This document shows positions 47,110 to 56,648 of a stretch of DNA of 64,000 nt, in pieces; position 1 is the first letter of the stretch; each line of letters opens with the position of its first letter. Origin of the DNA: Glebionis coronaria (Eukaryota; Streptophyta; Magnoliopsida; Asterales; Asteraceae); NCBI GenBank assembly GCA_025667525.1, contig CM046879.1, positions 366,004,639 through 366,068,638 on the forward strand. Reading direction: 5' to 3'. The notes under the pieces were generated by a model. It did not search any database. It had not been told where the DNA came from and worked only from the letters and a program-made list of their open reading frames with translations. Position numbers and translations under genes: made by a program.

Positions 47110-50100
47110 TCAAGAACAACAGTAGACAATGCATTAGAAACTATTGGTTCCGGAGTGTTAGCAGATACAGATATAGAATTATTAGAATTGCTAACATTTT
47201 TGAGACCCTTAGATTTCCTGCGTTTTCTAATGTGAGTTTTAGCACTAACAGGTTTTACTGTTCTAACTTTCTTAGGTTTTGGATTATTCGCGGGCACTAC
47301 AGTGGGAGTAGACCTATTTAAAGGGCACTTGGTTCCTACAGTAGTGTCAGTGTTCCTAGTTAAAGGACACGCTTGTGTTTTGGTAGCCTTGGTACTCCTA
47401 GTTAAAGGGCACGCTTTCTTTGCTTTAGTGGGAGTGATCCTAGTTAAAGGGCACGTATTTCCTACTATAGTGAAAGTTCTACCAGTGAGGCGCCACATCC
47501 AACCAACTTGGGTTAACACTTTCTCAGTCGGTTTCCATTCTAATCCATTTTTCCGGGCATGCATCTCATTCACATGGTCAATAAGGCAAGAATCATGACG
47601 ACTAGAAAACATAAATTCATTGCAATTCCAACATTTCAAATTAGAATTCACACTAGGCTTAGAATGCTGCACAACCGTAGAGCCTTTAGGTATAGCTACA
47701 TGATTCTTTTTATTCAAAACAGAAATAACATTCCTAGGATGGGCTTCTACTTTCTTTTTCACTTGACTACTAGATGGGGGCAAGATCCAATCATTCTTCT
47801 TGTTTCTTTTAAGCTTAGATTTTTGAGCCTTAGTAGTGGTGCTTACTCCTGTAGAAGGCAACACGGGAATATTAGAAGCTGGTTTCGATTCTGCCTTATC
47901 TTTAGTGACCAAAGTTTGAGATGGTTTAGTCCTAGGGCCCTTATTAAATGGTGTGACGGCTATAAGGTTCCTTTTGATTGCACTAGAGGACGATGCTGAG
48001 ACAGTGGCTGCGTTATCCACAACATTCTTACCTTTTAGAGTACGAAGTGTTTCCTTTAACTCAGCCAAGACCAGATTTTTATCACAAATTTGTTCCCTCA
48101 AATAAGATATTTCCACCGACTTTTGATTCAATTGTTCAATCAACGATTGATTATGTGCAGTGGTATTAGCACATGCAGGCTTTACTGAATCGAAGAGTCG
48201 TGTATTTTTTTGTTTTAAGTAATCAACTTTGGACAAAATCTTGGAAACTCGATTATCTAGATCATGTTTTAAATTCTCAGCGGCCTCAAGTACGTTCACA
48301 CAGTGAAGCTCCTTAGATTTCTCTATTTCTATCGGCAATGATTTAGTAACTTTGTCACTTGGCTGACGCTGTTTTGATTGTAAGTTCAATCGAAAATTCT
48401 TTTCAAAGTTTGCATCATCGATATTAACACCTTCGAATGACGTTTCAAAGATTTCTTGAATAAACTGTTGCTTGCATTCAAGCGAAATACAATGTGTTCG
48501 AATCTCATCAAGACGTTTTGAAAGCACATAATATGAATCTGGAAGCTTTACAAATTCAGCGTCAGATTCGTGACAAGTACTATCTACCACATTATCCACA
48601 GATTCAACATTATGCACAATAGAATCATTATCAACACTGTTATTCACACAGACGGAGACTATATCATGAGACATCACTTGCTTCAGAAGCTGATCATTTT
48701 GGCGTGAAACCCGTTCTATTTCAAGTAAACTGTTTTCATAAGCATCATCCATTTCATTGAAAACACGTCTAACTTCTTCTATTTCCAAAAGTAAATCTTG
48801 ATTAAGATTACTAAGACAAGCCTTAACATTCTTTACAAACGGAACAATTTCATCTCGAAACGCAGCTCTAGTGTGCTCAAAGTTCCATTCACCTTCCGTT
48901 ATGGTCGAAGCCGTCGTACGTTCCAAAATGAGCTTGTCAAAATCGGCTAAGTGTTGGTGTACCGCATTTAAGTTAACGGACGCCTTACTTACCAGTGGAA
49001 TTAACTTCGTTAAATCCGTTTTGACAAGTGTAGGAGACGTACTAGGAGGGTTTTCATTTGACAAACTTTGGGGCACAAGAACTGTCAATTCTGCTAATTC
49101 CTTTTGTAAGCGAATGCGGGTCTTTTTAGACAATTGATCTTTGTTATACTTGTCATAATCAATCGTATGGAATTTTGAAAGCATTTTAGAATGAGTTTCA
49201 TCCGCAAGTGACTGTGTCTCCTCAGTACTACGAACAAAAGGTGCTTCTTTCGATTTGCCAATTAGGGTCATATCATAAAGACACGGAATATATTCCTGAG
49301 CTTGTTTTGCATAACCGGGATTAGGTGGTAAATCTTGAAGACGCTTAAGTTCGAGTTCCTTAAATGATTTAGTTAAAAGATGAACCTTTTCTGTGGAAGC
49401 GTATTGTTTTAAAAGTTGTTGTTCTTTGAATTTAAGAAGTTTGGTAGCATTAATTTCCGATTTAAACTTTTTAGACTCGAGAGTTTCGAAATCCATTTTA
49501 AGTTTCTGAAAATCATTGACAACCGACTCTTTTTCTTTTAATTCATTGGAAAGATTAGCTTTTAATGATTCTATTTCGTTCAAGTGTTCAATCTTTTCAA
49601 AACGAAATTGGTCAAATTCAGAACATGTTATTTTCTCTGCTTGAGGGACCATTTCAAAAGCTTTGACCTTTTCTTTATGCAACGCAAGCTCAGCAGTTAG
49701 GGTGGAATTCGTATCTACGGATTGTCTGAGAGCCATATGCATTTGATCAATAATATGTTTAGGCACCATGACCAAATCATGTTGAGCATAAGATTCCATA
49801 CCCGTCGTAGCATTTGGTTGAGGTTCACTCAAATGTGTAGGATTAGGTACCACATCATTTGAGTTACTAGTTCCCGAATGTTGTTCGAGGTTGTCATTTT
49901 CATGCCCAACTTGATGTTGGTTATCATCAATATTATTAGATGTGGTTGGTACCTCACTGACGACATCAGAACCGTAGTGAGAGAGATTAGCAACGAGAGC
50001 AGCTTGGGCAGAGTGAATGTCATCACAATCCGAATCATATGCGTCAAGATCATCTGCTTTATAAGCTGCATTAGAAGTAGAAACGACTGCAATGCCTTCA

Positions 50101-51437
50101 GTATATGCTGCCCCTGGGTCTGCAAGAAATGCTAACTCCTCTGAATCCAAAATCTTCCCCTTAGACTGAGCATCAACCAAATACATCTTCTCACGAAACC
50201 ATGCATCATCCCTCCTCCTTTTTGGCTGAGTGCATTCCCTAGCCATATGACCTTGTCCTCGGCAATTGTAGCAAGTCACAACCTTCTTAGGACCAATAGG
50301 ACTCCCATTTCCACTAGCTTGAGAATTCACAGCTTGATTGTTCCCAGTCCTTGTAGGAGGTCCATATGAATTTTGCCTTCCCTGAATAGGTTGCACCGTC
50401 ACTTGACCATTTTGAACAGTGGCTTGTTGTCGAGGATTTGATGAGGTGCGGAGCTGATTGTTTGTTGGTGGAAATCCTCTAGTTGCAACAAGTTTTGACA
50501 AGTAGGCTGTGAGAAGGTTTAGAACATCAGCTGGCGTATCATTTGGAGTGAAGACCGGTGCTTGGATTGGTGGAAGTTCATTAGAGTAGAAAGCTTGTGC
50601 TGGTTGTGCTTCTAGTGGAAAATATCCTTGCTGAGGAGTATAGACCATTGGAGAAGTGTTGGCTTGTGATGGTGATGTCTGATATGGTGGTTGGTGCGGA
50701 AAAGATTGTTGATGAACACTTTGTTGAAATGCTTGCTGTGGCATCATTGGTGGTTGATAAGATGGTTGCTGATAGGTGTGTGGTGGTGGCTGCTGCAAGT
50801 ATGATGGTTGTTGATAAGTATAAGCCATGTTTTGTTGAGAAGCATACATTGCAAGTGGATCATGAACTTGAGGTGTAGACAACCGAGCCTCGATCACATG
50901 GCATTCGTGTTGTTGAAGAAAAGCTTGAAGTTGATCCACATTGGTGTTATGCAAGTCCTTAGCCAATTTAACATCCGTCACGTATTTTTTCCATTCTGAA
51001 GGAAGAGTGTTCAAATACTTGGTGTTCAATTGAAAGGTAGGAATTGTCATGCCATAGATATTGAGCTCATTCAACAATAGGGTAAATCTCAGATAGTAAT
51101 CATTGAGAGTCTCCCCTGGCACATAGGCAAACTTATCAAAAGTATCATAAAGCTTACACTCTCGTTCTTGTTTAGTTAACGAGGTGCCTTGCATGAGAAC
51201 ACGAATTCTATCCCATAACTCTTTGGCAACTTTATGTTTGCTGACGAGTTTGTAGACATCTGGAGGAAGGGCTTGGAGAATGATGTTTGTAGCATACTTA
51301 TCACATTTGTCTTGAATCTTCATATCTCCAGTCAATTCACCCGTTGTGCGAGGACGAGTAGTTGTACCTTCCGTCACTGTACCATAATCTAATGGTCCAT
51401 TGAGCACTGACGCCCAAATGAGATGTCCATTCTTCAT
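47052..51437 (-). CDS. E4 gag with a roughly 1000-residue spacer, intact frame
   Basis: Likely ATG at 51435-51437 (MKNGHLIWASVLNGP); the frame is open upstream too. It runs without a stop to 47052, about 1461 codons. N-terminal third is copia gag (AKELWDRIRVLMQGTSLTK near 51220; LNTLPSEWKKYVTDVKL near 51000), then a Gln/Pro/Tyr-rich stretch, then a CCHC knuckle CYNCRGQGHMAREC at about 50235-50275. Beyond it lie about 1000 residues unlike core copia domains: heptad-rich coiled-coil-like segments (49700-48050), a Cys/His cluster CWNCNEFMFSSRHDSC near 47600, and four 14-residue CPLTR repeats (47313-47480). It ends by overlapping the protease frame in -1. Length far exceeds a usual copia gag (about 300-450 residues). 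I recall similar long forms in Asteraceae; role unknown. Confidence 0.85.
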   Translation of the reverse strand: MKNGHLIWASVLNGPLDYGTVTEGTTTRPRTTGELTGDMKIQDKCDKYATNIILQALPPDVYKLVSKHKVAKELWDRIRVLMQGTSLTKQERECKLYDTFDKFAYVPGETLNDYYLRFTLLLNELNIYGMTIPTFQLNTKYLNTLPSEWKKYVTDVKLAKDLHNTNVDQLQAFLQQHECHVIEARLSTPQVHDPLAMYASQQNMAYTYQQPSYLQQPPPHTYQQPSYQPPMMPQQAFQQSVHQQSFPHQPPYQTSPSQANTSPMVYTPQQGYFPLEAQPAQAFYSNELPPIQAPVFTPNDTPADVLNLLTAYLSKLVATRGFPPTNNQLRTSSNPRQQATVQNGQVTVQPIQGRQNSYGPPTRTGNNQAVNSQASGNGSPIGPKKVVTCYNCRGQGHMARECTQPKRRRDDAWFREKMYLVDAQSKGKILDSEELAFLADPGAAYTEGIAVVSTSNAAYKADDLDAYDSDCDDIHSAQAALVANLSHYGSDVVSEVPTTSNNIDDNQHQVGHENDNLEQHSGTSNSNDVVPNPTHLSEPQPNATTGMESYAQHDLVMVPKHIIDQMHMALRQSVDTNSTLTAELALHKEKVKAFEMVPQAEKITCSEFDQFRFEKIEHLNEIESLKANLSNELKEKESVVNDFQKLKMDFETLESKKFKSEINATKLLKFKEQQLLKQYASTEKVHLLTKSFKELELKRLQDLPPNPGYAKQAQEYIPCLYDMTLIGKSKEAPFVRSTEETQSLADETHSKMLSKFHTIDYDKYNKDQLSKKTRIRLQKELAELTVLVPQSLSNENPPSTSPTLVKTDLTKLIPLVSKASVNLNAVHQHLADFDKLILERTTASTITEGEWNFEHTRAAFRDEIVPFVKNVKACLSNLNQDLLLEIEEVRRVFNEMDDAYENSLLEIERVSRQNDQLLKQVMSHDIVSVCVNNSVDNDSIVHNVESVDNVVDSTCHESDAEFVKLPDSYYVLSKRLDEIRTHCISLECKQQFIQEIFETSFEGVNIDDANFEKNFRLNLQSKQRQPSDKVTKSLPIEIEKSKELHCVNVLEAAENLKHDLDNRVSKILSKVDYLKQKNTRLFDSVKPACANTTAHNQSLIEQLNQKSVEISYLREQICDKNLVLAELKETLRTLKGKNVVDNAATVSASSSSAIKRNLIAVTPFNKGPRTKPSQTLVTKDKAESKPASNIPVLPSTGVSTTTKAQKSKLKRNKKNDWILPPSSSQVKKKVEAHPRNVISVLNKKNHVAIPKGSTVVQHSKPSVNSNLKCWNCNEFMFSSRHDSCLIDHVNEMHARKNGLEWKPTEKVLTQVGWMWRLTGRTFTIVGNTCPLTRITPTKAKKACPLTRSTKATKTQACPLTRNTDTTVGTKCPLNRSTPTVVPANNPKPKKVRTVKPVSAKTHIRKRRKSKGLKNVSNSNNSISVSANTPEPIVSNALSTVVLENRWSKLFSGIGTLVAPSI
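47313..47480 (-). repeat. 42-bp (14-residue) CPLTR tandem repeat in the E4 spacer
   Basis: The plus-strand core CCTAGTTAAAGG (first copy CCTATTTAAAGG) occurs at 47313, 47355, 47397 and 47439, exactly 42 bp apart. It encodes CPLTR or CPLNR followed by Ser/Asn/Ile-Thr and a basic linker. Confidence 0.9.
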
Positions 51438-51841
51438 TGAGCACCAAATCGGAATATCAAATCTGAATACCAAATCGAAATACCTTGATCGGAATACCTA
51501 ATCGGAATGTACCAAAATCGGAATCCCTAAACCCTATTCCGATTACACTGATCGGAATGTCCTATAAACCCTTTTCCGATGACCTGATCGGAATAAATCC
51601 TACTTTTCTCGGACAAAACTCAACCAATTCGTGATTTTAAGCCAAAAAATGATCAAAACACCCCAAAAATTTTGTGTTTTTAGCCAAAGTAACTATACCA
51701 AATCCCTACCACAACTATGTTGAAGATTTGTATCAAGAAAAAACCATAAAAAACACAAAAATATTTTGGACGTGTGTAAAAAGGATCAAAATAGGCGTAT
51801 GAATCAAGAACTCAAACACATGAACAATACAATCATCCCAT
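51438..51841 (-). other. E4 5' leader with ATCGGAAT cluster
   Basis: Noncoding between PBS and gag. The octamer ATCGGAAT occurs at 51448, 51488, 51501, 51517, 51551 and 51587, with an inverted copy at 51536 and near-matches at 51461 and 51474. All fall within 150 bp of the gag start. Function unknown. Confidence 0.75.
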
Positions 51842-51855
51842 GGCTCTTGATACCA
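51842..51855 (-). other. E4 primer binding site
   Basis: Element-sense TGGTATCAAGAGCC, two bases from the LTR end. It differs from the usual iMet match TGGTATCAGAGCC by one extra A, which is common in plant copia elements. Confidence 0.85.
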
Positions 51856-51857
51856 TT

Positions 51858-52176
51858 TGTAGGATATGTAAATCTATACTTATGTTTTAGAGAGAGGAAG
51901 AGATAGAAAGATGGTGGATTTCACAGTTTTAGAGAGAGAAAGTTTAAGAGAACTATGTGTTATTCAAATGAAATCACCACCCTCTCCATCAATAGATAGG
52001 GTTTATATACCAAGCCCATAAGATGGGCTTGGGCTTACATTTGGGCCGGCCATACAAGCATGGACCGGGATTTTCCTTGTTTAGTTAATTAAAAGATATC
52101 TAGACTACGAGCTACAACTTAATATATTGTCGGAGTGACCGAATCTTCCTAAATACGTAAAAACGTATTTCTAACA
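51858..52176 (-). repeat. E4 5' LTR (319 bp)
   Basis: Same ends and length as the other copy; sense TATA GGTATATAAACC at 51999-52010. Confidence 0.95.
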
Positions 52177-52181
52177 GTTTT

Positions 52182-53297
52182 GTTCTGTATGTTGTTGACC
52201 AATGCTCTATTTTGAACATAGCATGCTGTATTCACAGCCTCAGCCCAAAAAGCTATGGGGAAATGAGCATCAGCCAACATAAATCTGGCTGCTTCAATTA
52301 GGGTTCTATTCTTTCTTTCTGTAACCCCATTTTGCTGTGGGGTTCTGGCAACACTAAACTGCCTAGTAATCCCTTTCCTGGCACAAAAATCATCTAAAAT
52401 TTTATTCCTAAATTCACCACCATTATCACTCCTAAGCATTTTAACTTCATTACCAGTCTTCTTCTCAATCTGAGTGATAAAGTCAATTAAAGTGTCAGCT
52501 GTATCACTCTCCATAGCTAAAACGAAAGTCCAAGTAAACCTAGAAAAGTCATCTATGATGACAAAGCAGTATGATTTACCATTCAAACTTTCTATATTGG
52601 TTGGACCAAATAGGTCCATATGAAGCAAGTGAAGTGGTCTAGTACTAGAGTGCACCTGTTTAGACTTGAATGAGACCTTGTGTTGCTTGCCTTTAAGACA
52701 TGCAACACAAGAGTGGTCATTGTGGAAAGCCTTTTCAGGCAAGCCATCAACCAAGCCAAGTCTCACAAGCCTGTTTATATTCTTAAAGTTTATGTGCCCT
52801 AGTCTCCTGTGCCATAGATTACTCTCATCTACTGAAGCTTTAGCATAAAAACATGACATATTGTTATTCATCCTAATCCCATTCAGATTCACATTATATA
52901 TGTCTTTATGTCTAGGTGTTCTATAGTCAATATATTTCTCATCTGGGATCTTATAATCCTTGCTTAACACCAAACATTCAGTATCAGTAAATAGAACTTT
53001 ATTTTTGTTATCACAAACTTGTGATACACTAAAAAGATTGTAATCAAGTTCCTTTACTAGAAATACGTTCTCAAAACGCAAGTTCTTGGTGAGAAGTGTT
53101 CCTTTGCCTGTGATAGTTCCATATCCGCCTCCAAAGTAAACCTTATCACCATCCTTAATGGGAGTGAATTTAGTCAAATAATCTTCCTTCCCTGTCATGT
53201 GCCTTGAGCATCCACTGTCCCAATATCCATAATCATTGACCTGTTTTTGAATGCCCTGCACATAAAGAAAACAAGTTAGTTTTCTTTGGGAACCCAA
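52182..53297 (-). pseudogene. E3 protease and integrase
   Basis: Sense order: copia aspartic protease (YGYWDSGCSRHMTG near 53220, active site DSG), pre-integrase zinc region (LWHRRLGHINF near 52810, CVACLKGKQH near 52700, an HHCC binding site), and integrase core with DLFGPTNIE near 52620, SDNGGEFRN near 52415 and PQQNGVTERKNRTLIEAARF near 52310 (catalytic D, D, E all present). The reading stops at the E4 insertion (TSD GTTTT 52177-52181) and resumes at 14793. This 370-residue stretch is the best preserved part of E3. Confidence 0.93.
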
Positions 53298-56055
53298 GCC
53301 TTAGCAGACTTGGATTCATCTGGTTGTTCAACAAGAACAGACTTAGTTCTCATAACAACCCCTTGTTCATCCCTCTTTGGATGAAATACCTAGTTAACCC
53401 CAATAGGTTTTGTAATGACCTTTGAAATGTAATTAAATCTGTTGCAGGTCATTGAAATCCCATTATCATTAGGGTTTTGATCTTTCTTAGGTCTCCATGT
53501 CAAGCTTGCAGAAGCTTTAGACCCCTTACCCTATGGTTGCAAATATTTAGGTCTGGTCACGTTTATTTGGTCTTGTCAACGCTGCAATTACCCTTGTCAG
53601 CGTTGAACCTAGGGTTTGCTACAGAAACCCATTGCCTATTAGACCAAGTATTTGTCTTTTGAAATGGTCTTTGTCCATGAGTGTTAGACCCTCTAGTGAA
53701 GAATGGGGCAGGTCTAACAACTTGTGGACTTTGCTGCACACAAGGTTTGGGTCTGACAACGTTTGACTTTCTAACAGCGTTGACCTTGGAAGCGTTGACA
53801 CACTTATATGCTAAATGTGAAAAGCTACCACAAGTTTAACATGCTTTTCTAGACACAACCCTAGGTCTAGAAGATAAGAAGCCTGTTCCATCATTACTAA
53901 CTTGGCTTTTAGGTGACCTAGTATTCCTATACAATTCTGCATACTTGACACTAGGTTTTCTAACAGTGTTTGAGCCAAGGTCAACAGCCTTACCAGTGAT
54001 TGGGTTTGTTACCTTAATAGAGGATGACTAATTAGGACTTTCACATAACAAGCCACTCTTAACAAATAAGGTAGGGTTGGATTTCTTCCATTCATTCAAG
54101 TCAGTCATCTTCTGTTGATACTCTTCAACTGGGGTAATGACTCTTGGTGGAGGAATGAATTCCTCCTCTTAGAGTTTTGGTAAACCAGTCCAAGATAGGT
54201 CCTTTTGTTGGACACCATAGAAGTCACCAGCTGGTGGTGGAACCACATAGTAGTCTTTCATCCCAATCCCAGTCATGTCCTTAGGATCCCTTTGTTTATT
54301 AACACATTCTCCTAGGGTTTGTGTGGCCTTATCAAATCTCTGAATTTTGAGGCCAACATTATCCTTATTCTTAATGGCCTCATCTAACTTAGCCTGTAAC
54401 TCACCATTAACCCTTTCCATGATGCTCCTAATATCCTTGCTAGCATTTAACTCATGTTTTAAGATATTTATTTTATCTTTTAAATCAAATTCCATTTTCT
54501 TGTATTCAGAAACTGTCTTCTCAGTTTGAGTGAGAGCTAGTTGGTAATTAGACAGTTTGCATCTTTCAGTACTCACATAATCTAATAATATTAACACCTC
54601 TTTGTTAAGTTTCTCAGTATTTAACCTACAACCTTTACTACAAAAAGCATCATCGTATACCTCATTATCTGATGAAGAGGAGGAGTGTGCCATGAGAGCA
54701 TATTGAACATGCTCTTCTTTTTCAATCTCAACAACCAAAGCTTTATCCTCTTCCACATCCTTAGCTAAATAGCTCCAATCCCATCCCATACCATCAATTT
54801 CTTGAACTGCAACCATGGCCTTAGGATCCTGAGCCTTAACAATTTGGCTTGAGGGTTTGCCAGCATCAGATCTTCTAGGAGATCTACATTCCCTCATGAA
54901 GTGCCCCATACGATGATAATTGTAGCACTCAACCTTGGATTTATCAAATCCAGCAATGTCCTTTGCATTGAAGGTCATCTTCTTCTTAAACCTTCTATTC
55001 CACCTATTTGCTCTTATACTAGCAAGAGCCATGTTCCACTTAATATGCATCTCCTCCAAGTGCTCATCACTTATCTACTCAAGGTCCTCATATGTAATCA
55101 CTGAACCATTGGGCAAAGAAGCAATATAAGCACATACAGTATCTAGATCCAAACCAGCAGGCTTAACTCTTGGCGAGTCACTTTTGTATGTGTCAGCGTC
55201 TGAAAAGGAGGCATTGACAGGACGTGTTCCAGCGTTGACACATGATGATCCAGTAACTGGATGCATGTATGAGTCCTTCTGAGTAAATTGACCTTCACTA
55301 TGTGAGAATAAGGCCATATTATTGTTGGTAGACTTGCTTCCATGCTCCAAAAGAGTTTCATTCTCCAACAGCCTCAGTTTGTTGTAGATATTATCAAAAG
55401 TAGAACTTTTGTGAGTGTTGTTGGCAAGTATAGATCTTGCCTCAATCTTCCACGCCTCACCAAGACTTTTAAGAAAAGTGGCATTAATATCAACATCACC
55501 AAGTTGTGTCCCCATGAAGAACAATTTGCTTGTAATGTCAAGCAATCTGCTTCTCACACTACTAAGCTTCTCATTAGGTTAAGCCTTGAAGACAGCATAA
55601 TCATGCATGAGTTGCGTCTTCTTCTCTTCCTTAGTATCATCATTACCACCATATGCAACTTCAAGAGCTGCCCAAAGGTCCTTAGCAGATTCATAAGCTC
55701 TCTACTTATGCTGGTTCTCTTGTCCCAAAGAGAGTTTCAGAATATTTAGGGTTTTCATATCAACCCTTTTCTTTGCTATGTCTTCAGTAGACACAGCTCT
55801 ACCATCATCAGGTTTTTATTTCTTATCTGCTTCTGAACATCCAGCAACAGCTGCTCTTGCAGCAATGGCATTAGCAATCTTCTGAGCTTTATTGAATGTG
55901 TTTCCGTATTCAATAATCTCCTAGAGTGTGTAGTCATAGATCCCCAGATATTGCTCAAAGTTGAATTTCTACAATTTAAAGTTGGTTGCATCAAACATGG
56001 GAATCTTGATGTTTGGTAAAGGTGAGGAGGAGGAGGTTACTTCTCGGTTTGACAT
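53298..56055 (-). pseudogene. E3 gag with two zinc knuckles
   Basis: ATG at 56053-56055 opens MSNREVTSSSSPLPNIKIPM, 84 bp after the PBS. The frame is copia gag (FDATNFKL, FEQYLGIYDYTL, ESAKDLWAALEVAYGG, RLLDITSKLFFMGTQLGD) with many nonsense codons; several are TGG-to-TAG or CAG/CAA-to-TAG/TAA by comparison with the motif. A knuckle at about 54900-54945 reads CYNYHRMGHFMREC (second Cys lost) and another near 53810-53850 reads C-stop-TCGSFSHLAYKC. After 54168 a Ser/Lys-rich linker follows, with a frame change before the protease. Motif copies lie at 53577, 53598, 53757, 53775, 55194 and 55230. Encodes the capsid; dead here. Confidence 0.85.
53577..53602 (-). repeat. Motif pair in the E3 gag linker
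   Basis: CAACG at 53577 and CAGCG at 53598, 21 bp apart. Further copies nearby at 53757 and 53775 are spaced 18 bp. Confidence 0.7.
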
Positions 56056-56138
56056 GATGTTTTTAGGGATTTGTAAAAATTAGGGTTTTGGTGATTTTAG
56101 GGTTCTTGTGTTCTTTAAGATCAAAAGTTCCTCAACAA

Positions 56139-56150
56139 GCTCTGATACCA
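56139..56150 (-). other. E3 primer binding site (initiator tRNA-Met type)
   Basis: In element sense TGGTATCAGAGC follows the 5' LTR after two bases. This is complementary to the 3' end of plant initiator tRNA-Met, the usual primer for copia reverse transcription. Confidence 0.92.
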
Positions 56151-56152
56151 CT

Positions 56153-56648
56153 TGTTGATCCCAAACTTAGATCGATTTAACTTTATGTATACGAGATTAG
56201 ATCAAGTAATACACTTAGAGAAACCTTTGTATATGTATATAACAATCTAAGTGTTATGCGGAATTAACACTTAAACAAGAACACACAAGATGTAAACAAA
56301 CTTTCACTTTGATTAATGATATCAAACTTGCTTACAATGAAAGTGGTTAACGTATGAAAACTTATATTGAACAATAACCTAAAGGTCTTCTTTTATAGAC
56401 ATAAGAAGCCTTGTACAATAATCTACGTATCAACTATTCTAGGTAAAGATAAATATAGAAAATACATTGTTGTTCCTATCTTTACTAGAAGTAATCTAGA
56501 ACATAATAAACGCGTAGATCATATCCTTCCATCAGTGCTTGTCTTCAATGTGTCAACGCTTGATCTGTCAGCGTTTGTTTTCTTCCTATCAACGCTTGTT
56601 TTACTCTTGTCAGCGCTCAAGTAGAGTGGCTATAATTTATTCCCAACA
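56153..56648 (-). repeat. E3 5' LTR (496 bp)
   Basis: Same ends and length as the copy at 8285-8780. This is the promoter-bearing copy: the element-sense TATA CTATAAAAG is at about 56391-56398. The five-copy motif array is at 56533-56615, with one site CAGCG where the other LTR has CAGTG. Confidence 0.96.
56533..56615 (-). repeat. Motif array in E3 5' LTR
   Basis: Cores at 56533, 56554, 56569, 56590 and 56611, with the same 21/15/21/21 spacing as the other LTR. Confidence 0.85.

Larger units (their letters stand above)
14799..52176 (-). mobile_element. E4: Ty1/copia element with a giant gag-side spacer, host to E5 and E6
   Basis: Bounded by 319-bp LTRs (14799-15117 and 51858-52176) and a perfect TSD GTTTT (14794-14798 and 52177-52181). 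PBS at 51842-51855 and PPT at 15118-15127 give minus orientation. E5 lies in its 3' noncoding region and E6 in its integrase, leaving about 11.7 kb of its own. Sense order: leader, gag plus long spacer (51437-47052), protease-integrase (47109-46095), integrase end through RNase H (31493-29043), long 3' noncoding part. LTRs differ at about seven positions (2.2 %), four of them within 12 bp. Confidence 0.95.
8285..56648 (-). mobile_element. E3: Ty1/copia element with an additional 3' ORF, interrupted by E4
   Basis: Bounded by two 496-bp LTRs (8285-8780 and 56153-56648) and a perfect 5-bp TSD, AAATA, at 8280-8284 and 56649-56653. PBS (56139-56150) and PPT (8781-8793) show minus-strand orientation. 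E4 (14799-52176) is inserted between its integrase and reverse transcriptase, leaving about 11 kb of E3's own sequence. Sense order: gag, protease, integrase, reverse transcriptase remnant, a noncoding stretch, a roughly 1000-codon extra ORF, PPT, LTR. LTRs differ at about six positions (1.2 %). It is defective: many stops and a large deletion in RT-RNase H. Confidence 0.95.
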
